Positions 1 through 5,090 of a stretch of 5,090 nt of DNA are shown piece by piece. The notes below the pieces were generated by a model that did no database searches, had not been told where the DNA came from, and was given only the letters and a program-made list of their open reading frames with translations. The DNA lies in the NCBI GenBank assembly GCA_012799155.1, contig JAAZLV010000098.1, positions 1 through 5,090 on the forward strand. The letters are read 5' to 3'. Numbering within the stretch: the stretch's first letter is position 1; every line of letters starts with the position of its first letter. A program made the position numbers and the translations under genes. Source of the DNA: Bacteroidales bacterium. GTDB taxonomy: Bacteria; Bacteroidota; Bacteroidia; Bacteroidales; Dysgonomonadaceae.

Positions 1-1867
1 CAGCGGTCTGAAACCAGCGGATAAAGAGCTCGTGAAAGTCGGGATTGGTATACTGGTCTGCAGGCCGGAAGAAGCCACCGGCATCGTACGTCCACCAGGG
101 TAGGCCCGTGCTCATCTGACCCAGCCCCGCGGCGATCTGACGACGCATTGTCTCCCAGTCGTGACCCACATCACCCGACCAGGTAGCGGTGCCATAGCGC
201 TGCATGCCGGCAAAGGCACTGCGTGTAAGGATAAAGGCCCGCCGTCCGGGATCATCCTTTCGCAATCCTTCATAAACCGTCCTGTTCACATAGAGTGGGT
301 ATACATTGCGCAGTAGTTCACCCGGCAGGGTGCCATTAAGTATTTTTCGGTGTTGCAGATCATCATTCTCCGGCTCTGTGGCATCCAGCCACCAGGCATC
401 AATGCCGTATGGGAGCATCTTCGCCGAAAACTGCTCCCAGTAGGCAGCAGCCGCTTTGGGGTTGAAGAAATCAATCCAGTCACTACCGTCGATATAATAT
501 CCCTTATCGTACATCTCTTTGCCTACCTCCGACTGCTTATCAATTTTCGACCAGACAGAGATCATCATTCGCATGTTCATTGCATGAAGCTGACGTACCA
601 TTTCTGCAGGGTCAGGATAACGATCCTCATCAAAACGCATTGCATTCCAGCCATACTTACCCCAGTATTGCCAGTCCTGCACGATCACGTCGACAGGGAG
701 CCCCCTTTCTCGGAAGGTACGGGCGTTCTCGAGCAGCTCCTCTTGTGTGTGGTAACGCTCCCGGCAATGGATGTAACCAAATGCCCAGTGCGGCAGCATT
801 GGTGCCGCTCCGGTCAAATCACGGTAGCTGGCAATCACCTCATCACCACTCCCGGAAAAGATGGTATAATCGAGTGCCTCTGCCACCGGTGAGGAGAGGA
901 TGGTCTCATTGGTGACGGCTCTCCAGAAAAGCTGCGGCCGGTCCTGTGCTTCTCCCTCCACGATGACCTGATGGGTGCCTGCGGACAGCTCTGCGATGAG
1001 TGAGGTGGTGGGTGGCAGCCAGATGTTGTTCACATTTACCAGTGTGTCGCCGTCAATCACCAGGTGATGCTTGCGAGCCATTGACTGGCCCACATCGAGC
1101 ATCAAGGCATAGCTGCCGGCTGCGGGAAGCGTCAGTGTACCGGAGAATCGGTTCATCTGCCTTGTCTCCTTTCTGTTACCGCTGGTACCGGTGGCGTCAA
1201 CTGTAATGCGTTCACCCTGTTCATCATTACGTTGTAGTGGCAGTACCTCCTCTGCTGGGTTGAGGTCGGTGAGCCCGTAGTTGTTCCAGAGTAGACCATA
1301 CCCTTTGCTGGAGAGGATGAAGGGTATGGCTATCTGACTGTTCACCTGTGTGAGCCGGCGAGACAATCCTCTGATGTTCAGTTGTCCGTCCTGGAACTGA
1401 CCAGTACCGAATAGATATTCATTGGGAGGGGAGTGAAACCGTTGTGTTACCTTGTAGACCAATAGATTGTCCAGCGTGTCTGCCCTCATGATGCGTCCCC
1501 CTGCTTTTTCTCTCAGCAGTAATGTTCCGTGCTGATCGGTAAAACAGAGTGTTCCTTTCTCCCGGTTGAAAATGGCAACAATCTTCTCCAGCTCCATCCT
1601 TATCAACACATCATCTTCAGTGACCCTGTAGTGGGGTGTTGTCACCTGTTTGCTGTAAATTAACTCCTCCGGGTAGAGTTGCGTTTCCGATTTCTTGAAA
1701 GTGACACGGATGGTACGCTCATTTTGTGGAATGAGACGTAGTATGCCCCCGTCGGTCTCGATCATCACTCCTTTCCCGGTATCCTGCATTTGAGACTGGG
1801 GTATGGCGGTGAACGACAGGAGCATCAACCAGCAGGCAATCAGTAAAACAGTTTTACAGTGTGACAT
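1..1867 (-). CDS. GH31 alpha-xylosidase-type glycoside hydrolase with PA14-like insert, secreted; C-terminal part cut off by the window edge
   Basis: This is a retaining alpha-glycosidase of family GH31, most like the Bacteroidota alpha-xylosidases that remove alpha-linked xylose from plant hemicellulose oligosaccharides. I translated it by hand because the frame is open to the window edge; 622 codons are present. Residues 1 to about 24 form a Sec signal peptide (Lys5, then a hydrophobic run), so it is probably periplasmic. An N-terminal beta-sandwich runs to about 200. A PA14-like insert spans about 215-320. The catalytic barrel starts near 345 (LPHWAFGY at about 358). Active-site landmarks are QDWQYWG (Asp398), the nucleophile Asp495 in WWLDATEPE, Arg549 in TRSAFAGMQRYG, the acid/base Asp566 in WSGDVGHDWE, and the downstream LPWWTYDAGGFF. 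Related PA14-containing enzymes are about 950 residues, so roughly a third is missing, including the C-terminal beta domains. The ATG at 1867 is the first start after an in-frame TAA at 1883-1885. Alpha-xylosidase rather than alpha-glucosidase is inferred from the architecture and neighbours. Confidence 0.92.
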   Translation of the reverse strand, partial: MSHCKTVLLIACWLMLLSFTAIPQSQMQDTGKGVMIETDGGILRLIPQNERTIRVTFKKSETQLYPEELIYSKQVTTPHYRVTEDDVLIRMELEKIVAIFNREKGTLCFTDQHGTLLLREKAGGRIMRADTLDNLLVYKVTQRFHSPPNEYLFGTGQFQDGQLNIRGLSRRLTQVNSQIAIPFILSSKGYGLLWNNYGLTDLNPAEEVLPLQRNDEQGERITVDATGTSGNRKETRQMNRFSGTLTLPAAGSYALMLDVGQSMARKHHLVIDGDTLVNVNNIWLPPTTSLIAELSAGTHQVIVEGEAQDRPQLFWRAVTNETILSSPVAEALDYTIFSGSGDEVIASYRDLTGAAPMLPHWAFGYIHCRERYHTQEELLENARTFRERGLPVDVIVQDWQYWGKYGWNAMRFDEDRYPDPAEMVRQLHAMNMRMMISVWSKIDKQSEVGKEMYDKGYYIDGSDWIDFFNPKAAAAYWEQFSAKMLPYGIDAWWLDATEPENDDLQHRKILNGTLPGELLRNVYPLYVNRTVYEGLRKDDPGRRAFILTRSAFAGMQRYGTATWSGDVGHDWETMRRQIAAGLGQMSTGLPWWTYDAGGFFRPADQYTNPDFHELFIRWFQTA

Positions 1868-1902
1868 TTCAATTCTTAGGTATTACACAAATTATCATGA
1901 AT
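1868..1902 (-). other. 35-bp intergenic junction and translation start region before the GH31 gene
   Basis: This short gap separates the stop of the GH43/esterase gene from the ATG of the GH31 gene. The bases just before the ATG (CCTAAGAATTGAA) hold no recognisable Shine-Dalgarno sequence, which is usual in Bacteroidota. An in-frame TAA at 1883-1885 rules out a longer GH31 reading frame. I see no hairpin followed by a T-run and no promoter, so the two genes are probably translated from one mRNA. The only symmetry is an 8-bp palindrome, TGAATTCA at 1898-1905, that overlaps the upstream stop codon and is too short to mean much. Confidence 0.6.
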
Positions 1903-4776
1903 TCACTTGTTCAGGATGGAGAGCATTTGATCGGCATATCGCTCGCCCAACATCTTGTATCCTTCGGTAGAGAAGTGAAGATTGTCTGGCCCATCTTTAC
2001 AACCGGCAGAAGAGATGACATGGCTGTTGGGTATTACCTCAGGCAGTGTCTGGATTATCTCATTCATCGATGCGCAGACACCTCCCTGGTCGGCATGCAC
2101 CACCTCTCCGGCCAGCAATGGAACGGAGTTGGGAGCCAGCCCCACATCTTTCAACAGACTGTCATATACTTTTTTTACCTTCAGTGGCCAGTCCTTCTCA
2201 CCGGTGTTTGATTCACCCTGATGTAGAAGGATTCCTTTAATTACACCTCCGTTTTGGCGGGCTACTAGTGCCATATCCACCAAACGCTGATATGGATTTC
2301 CATCATACTCCGCAACCATGTTTTTCAGCCAGTTGGGTGAGGTGGCAACATAATCCTGAAAGTTCTCCTTGTCGAAAAGCTCAATCTTACAGCCACCCAC
2401 AGCTACATTGATTACTCCCACCTTGATGTGGGAGGGCAATTCAGCCGTCATTTTCCTGCCGAAGAAATCAACCGGTCCCAAACCGGTATGGCAACGTACC
2501 AAGGGAGGTATGGCTTTGTACCACTCTCCTTTTACTCGTCCCAGATCAGGACAGTCAACTGACTGCAACACCATGAAGCGATCATCGATACCAGTGGTAT
2601 CTTCCGGTTTGAATCGAACATGGCCCTCCATGTTCGATTGGCCAAGACAGAGATAGACATGCATCTCTTCCTTTTGTGTCTCGAATTGAATCTGATAAGT
2701 CTTCACAACTCCGTTGAAGTCAAATTCCACCTTTGCAATCCCAGAAGGAGAATCTGCCTGAATCACGTTCACCTTCACCTTCTTGTTGTCAGCTGAGGCC
2801 GTGACAGTAGGCGTTGTTGATCCTGCGGGAAGCTCACATGTGGCTTCATAGAGGTTATATCCTACAATTCCGTTGGCGTTTGTCGATCTTACCGGATGTT
2901 TCGGCAATTCAAGTTCCTTACCGTTGACGGCAATGGTCACGGTTGGAACTACTGGAGGAGCAATTTTCTTCTTTTTTGAACTGAAGCCGAGTCCGATCAA
3001 ATCGAAAAGTTCAGTTGATTTATCACCCTCTGCTACAAGGAAGATTGCATGTTTCCGGTCGAGGTGATCCACATACTTGGATACATCGATGGTAAACTGT
3101 GTCGTTTCCTGTGATGAATTTGCAGGAACAAGGATCTCACCAATCTTCGTTCCTTTCCAGGCTTCATTTTTCCAGGGACCGTCGAGCCATACATTCACTT
3201 TGAAAGATTTCGATGTCTTGGGTGTCAAGAAAAGGTTGAATGCCGTTTTGTTTCTTTTTTTGGTTCCCTTGAATGCTTTCAACCCTTTGGTGTCTTTTTT
3301 AAGACCGCCAAAACCGAAGTATTTATATCCTATTACATGACCATCCTTCACATTGCCGATTGGCATGTGATTGTTCCAGATATCCCACGCATCCTGCTGG
3401 ATGCTGATATCGGAAAGGTAGGAAGCATAGCCGGCAGAGTAGTATTGATAGGGATCAAGTCCATAGATATGAAATCCTTCTGAGGTAACTTCTGCTCCCT
3501 TATATTCTTTTCCATTGCTGTCTTTGGCACTCCATTTTTGATCGTTGGCGTAGGGATCGTAGGCACTGATTGTCACCATTCCACCTTCTGAAACCGGTTT
3601 CTCATCCCATTCTACTTTAATGGGAGCTACCATCGGTTGGCGTGCAAAACCGAAGCCGCGCGGTGGCCTGTGGTAAAAGACATACCACTGGTCGTTGATC
3701 AGTTCGATACTGCCGTGGGTATTGTGTCCGGCATAAGATGTCTCAATTGCCGATCCATCGCGATTCAGTACCGGAGCTCTTGAGTCGACCAGTACTCCTC
3801 CGCTTCTCCAGGGACCCAACGGTGAGTCGCCAACGGCATAACGCAACGTGGAGTTGGAGCTGCCTACACCATACTCGGGACCTGAATAACCACTGAATAC
3901 AGTAACATATTTGTTCCCCACCTTACGGATAGAGGATGCTTCAAAGAAGTTGAATGTCTTGAGGTCCTGATCCGGATAGATCTGTGGGTATTGAGTGCCC
4001 TCCGGATCGCGGATCATACCATATCGGGCACTGGCGGGAATGAAGTAGCTGATTACCTCGGTGCCAGGTCTGAGGGAGTACATGGTGTTCTGATCCAACT
4101 GTGCAGCCAGCGATCGCTGGAATCCCCAGTATCCGTATGCCCTGAAACCTATCTCATAATCGGGATCGGCAGGATCGGTTACATATTCAATATAGACGGC
4201 CGGATCAAAACCCAGGATGCTTCCAGGAATGGTACTTCTGCCATCTTCGGTCAGGTTGATGGGGGTGAAGGGCCCATCAGGCCGGTTGCCCTTGGCTACC
4301 ATCGCTTCTCTGCGCGGACCACGGCTGTGAGGATAGAGGTAATACTCTTTCGTACCATCCTTCTTTCTGACCTCTACCAGATCGGGGGCATACATCACAT
4401 CCCACTGATCATCCACCTGATAGGTGAAGATTGCACCCTCGTCACGCCACTGTGAGAGATCCTCCACAGGTGCTGACCACATTCTGATATCCGGTCCACA
4501 GTAACTGGTAAGTCGTAAGTCGTGTGAGCCGATGATGTAGGCACGGTATTTACCCGGATTGTCAGGGTCTTCAAACACACGTGGTTCCCCATCGGGAAGA
4601 TGCTCCCAGAGCGGCAGATAGGGATTGCCGGCTCCCTGGTGTACGAATTTTTCTTTGGGACTGTAGGGTGGAGTAGGATTCTGTTGTCCACTCACCATAA
4701 GTGTAGCTAAGAGAAAAAATGCCATGCAGAGCATCGTCAATTTCTCCTTTTTTGCAGTGAATCGTAAATTTTTCAT
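1903..4776 (-). CDS. Secreted bifunctional enzyme: GH43 glycosidase, CBM6-like module, Ig-like linker, SASA/CE6-type acetyl(xylan) esterase
   Basis: This 957-residue protein joins two debranching activities. Residues 1-30 are a Sec signal peptide (MKNLRFTAKKEK, then a hydrophobic core, likely cut after VSG); no lipobox Cys follows, so it is probably soluble in the periplasm. Residues about 45-400 are a GH43 propeller: Asp132 (YAPDLVEV) fits the pKa modulator, Glu279 (FFEASSIRK) the general acid, and His354 (NTHGSIELINDQWYVFYH) the conserved active-site His. The usual base Asp-Pro is Glu64-Pro65 here. About 435-600 is a CBM6-like sandwich ending in FLVAEGDKSTELFDLIGLGF. About 608-700 is an Ig-like domain after a Lys-rich linker. 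Residues 704-957 are a SASA/CE6-type esterase: Ser714 in GQSNMEG, Asn790 in GVINVAVGG, HQGESN from His852, and Asp931/His934 in PDNLHFS. GH43 substrate (arabinose or xylose side groups) is not determinable; O-acetyl removal from xylan is the family-based expectation. The ATG at 4776 is preferred over an adjacent upstream TTG at 4777-4779. Stop is TGA at 1903-1905. Confidence 0.93.
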   Translation of the reverse strand: MKNLRFTAKKEKLTMLCMAFFLLATLMVSGQQNPTPPYSPKEKFVHQGAGNPYLPLWEHLPDGEPRVFEDPDNPGKYRAYIIGSHDLRLTSYCGPDIRMWSAPVEDLSQWRDEGAIFTYQVDDQWDVMYAPDLVEVRKKDGTKEYYLYPHSRGPRREAMVAKGNRPDGPFTPINLTEDGRSTIPGSILGFDPAVYIEYVTDPADPDYEIGFRAYGYWGFQRSLAAQLDQNTMYSLRPGTEVISYFIPASARYGMIRDPEGTQYPQIYPDQDLKTFNFFEASSIRKVGNKYVTVFSGYSGPEYGVGSSNSTLRYAVGDSPLGPWRSGGVLVDSRAPVLNRDGSAIETSYAGHNTHGSIELINDQWYVFYHRPPRGFGFARQPMVAPIKVEWDEKPVSEGGMVTISAYDPYANDQKWSAKDSNGKEYKGAEVTSEGFHIYGLDPYQYYSAGYASYLSDISIQQDAWDIWNNHMPIGNVKDGHVIGYKYFGFGGLKKDTKGLKAFKGTKKRNKTAFNLFLTPKTSKSFKVNVWLDGPWKNEAWKGTKIGEILVPANSSQETTQFTIDVSKYVDHLDRKHAIFLVAEGDKSTELFDLIGLGFSSKKKKIAPPVVPTVTIAVNGKELELPKHPVRSTNANGIVGYNLYEATCELPAGSTTPTVTASADNKKVKVNVIQADSPSGIAKVEFDFNGVVKTYQIQFETQKEEMHVYLCLGQSNMEGHVRFKPEDTTGIDDRFMVLQSVDCPDLGRVKGEWYKAIPPLVRCHTGLGPVDFFGRKMTAELPSHIKVGVINVAVGGCKIELFDKENFQDYVATSPNWLKNMVAEYDGNPYQRLVDMALVARQNGGVIKGILLHQGESNTGEKDWPLKVKKVYDSLLKDVGLAPNSVPLLAGEVVHADQGGVCASMNEIIQTLPEVIPNSHVISSAGCKDGPDNLHFSTEGYKMLGERYADQMLSILNK

Positions 4777-4827
4777 CAATGTTTTAGTTATTTAGTGTTA
4801 CAATATTATCTATTCTGATTTTCTATC
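4777..4827 (-). other. 51-bp AT-rich intergenic junction and translation start region before the GH43/esterase gene
   Basis: This gap follows the TGA of the GH115-like gene and precedes the ATG of the GH43/esterase gene. It is strongly AT-rich and has no Shine-Dalgarno motif; the bases before the start read AACTAAAACATTG. An in-frame TAA at 4792-4794 limits how far upstream the protein could begin, leaving only the TTG at 4777-4779 as a non-ATG alternative. TAATATTG, on the minus strand at 4801-4808, resembles the Bacteroidota -7 element TAnnTTTG with one mismatch, but no properly spaced -33 element accompanies it, so I do not call a promoter. No terminator hairpin is visible, which supports read-through from the upstream gene. 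Confidence 0.6.
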
Positions 4828-5090
4828 TCATTTTTTCAAATTAGCTGCACTCCTGCGACTGCTTTCCGGGGGACCCAGGTAGCTGGGTTTTAACCCTCCT
4901 GTATCGATTACGATCTTTTGCAATACGATTCCCGGATCCAGTACACGATAGCGAAGGGTATGAATGCCCGGCTCAGTGATGGTATGACGGGTGCCCGACC
5001 GAATGATATGCTCCGCCTGCCATCTTCCCAGTTCACCACGATAATGACCGTTGAAGTTGACTTGTTGTGGCGCATCCCCGTTGAAGGATA
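4828..5090 (-). CDS. C-terminal end of a GH115-like xylan alpha-glucuronidase (5' part outside the window)
   Basis: Only the last 86 complete codons and the TGA stop at 4828-4830 are inside the window. The piece reads as a beta-sandwich end, with TITEPGIHTLRYRVLDPGIV followed by VLQKIVIDTGGLKPSYLGPPES and a short basic tail (RRSAANLKK). That closing signature, a hydrophobic strand leading to DTGGLKPSYLGPPES, is what I recognise from the C-terminal domain of GH115 enzymes, which remove glucuronic acid or 4-O-methyl-glucuronic acid from xylan. The family is usually about 850-1000 residues long, so most of the protein, including the catalytic barrel, lies to the right of the window and no active-site residue can be checked here. 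It reads into the GH43/esterase gene after 51 bp and is probably the same operon. Other glycosidases can end in similar 'DPGIVLQKI' modules, so the family call rests on motif recall. Confidence 0.75.
   Translation of the reverse strand, partial: SFNGDAPQQVNFNGHYRGELGRWQAEHIIRSGTRHTITEPGIHTLRYRVLDPGIVLQKIVIDTGGLKPSYLGPPESSRRSAANLKK

Noticed and set aside
350..892. 180-codon plus-strand open frame, with overlapping frames at 580-915 and 1000-1206
   Set aside because: It lies antisense to the GH31 catalytic domain, whose minus-strand frame shows all family motifs. The plus-strand translation has no recognisable domain and reads as shadow sequence.
1832..1867. Possible lipoprotein signal in the GH31 N-terminus (LIAC, Cys12)
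   Set aside because: The four residues fit a loose lipobox, but the Cys comes at position 12, leaving too short a hydrophobic core before it, while hydrophobic sequence continues after it. A standard signal peptide cut near residue 24 fits better.
1898..1905. Palindrome TGAATTCA at the GH43/esterase stop codon
   Set aside because: Only 8 bp, with no flanking stem or T-run; not a terminator or a convincing operator.
1861..2211. Plus-strand open frame of 116 codons, with related ones at 1982-2240 and 2369-2656
   Set aside because: All are antisense to the esterase domain of the GH43/CE6 protein, whose catalytic motifs are intact on the minus strand. No start signal or domain supports them.
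3991..4455. 154-codon plus-strand open frame, with shorter ones at 2873-3067 and 3077-3340
   Set aside because: They lie opposite the GH43, CBM6-like and Ig-like domains of the minus-strand gene. The protein sequences are not recognisable, so they are treated as shadows.
4395..4691. 98-codon minus-strand frame inside the GH43 gene, and similar ones at 3348-3566 and 286-483
   Set aside because: They are alternative-frame readings within real minus-strand genes whose main frames carry conserved family motifs without interruption; no sign of a frameshift.
4801..4808. TAATATTG on the minus strand as a Bacteroidota -7 promoter element
   Set aside because: It has one mismatch to TAnnTTTG and lacks a -33 TTTG at the usual spacing; the nearest TTTG is about 28 bp upstream. 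In an AT-rich gap such a match is expected by chance.

Overview
The window is a fragment of a carbohydrate-degradation gene cluster, most likely from a member of the Bacteroidota (order Bacteroidales). I infer this from the protein families and their architectures, the tight one-strand packing, and the lack of clear Shine-Dalgarno sequences before the starts. A Dysgonomonadaceae, Bacteroides or Prevotella relative is plausible, but the sequence alone does not fix the genus.

All real genes lie on the minus strand and read from right to left. Right edge, 5090 to 4828: the last 86 codons of a protein whose C-terminus matches the family GH115 alpha-glucuronidase tail. Centre, 4776 to 1903: a complete 957-residue secreted multidomain enzyme, in the order signal peptide, GH43 five-bladed propeller, CBM6-like beta-sandwich, Ig-like linker domain, and C-terminal SASA/CE6-type acetylesterase with an intact GQSN / HQGES / DNLH active site. 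Left, 1867 to 1: the first 622 codons of a secreted GH31 alpha-xylosidase-type glycosidase with a PA14-like insert and both catalytic aspartates; its C-terminal third runs off the window.

The gaps are only 51 bp and 35 bp, with no terminator or convincing promoter, so the three genes are probably co-transcribed. Together they look like the side-chain-removal part of a glucurono(arabino)xylan utilisation locus. GH115 would remove (methyl)glucuronic acid, GH43 would remove arabinose or xylose, the esterase would remove acetyl groups, and GH31 would remove alpha-linked xylose. All of this except the families themselves is inference. The regulator, SusC/SusD transport pair and backbone xylanases expected of a complete locus are not in this window.

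The window holds no RNA gene, mobile element, CRISPR array or substantial repeat that I could see. The long plus-strand open frames are shadows of these genes. The points most worth a second look are the GH43/esterase fusion and a Glu where most GH43 enzymes carry the catalytic-base Asp.
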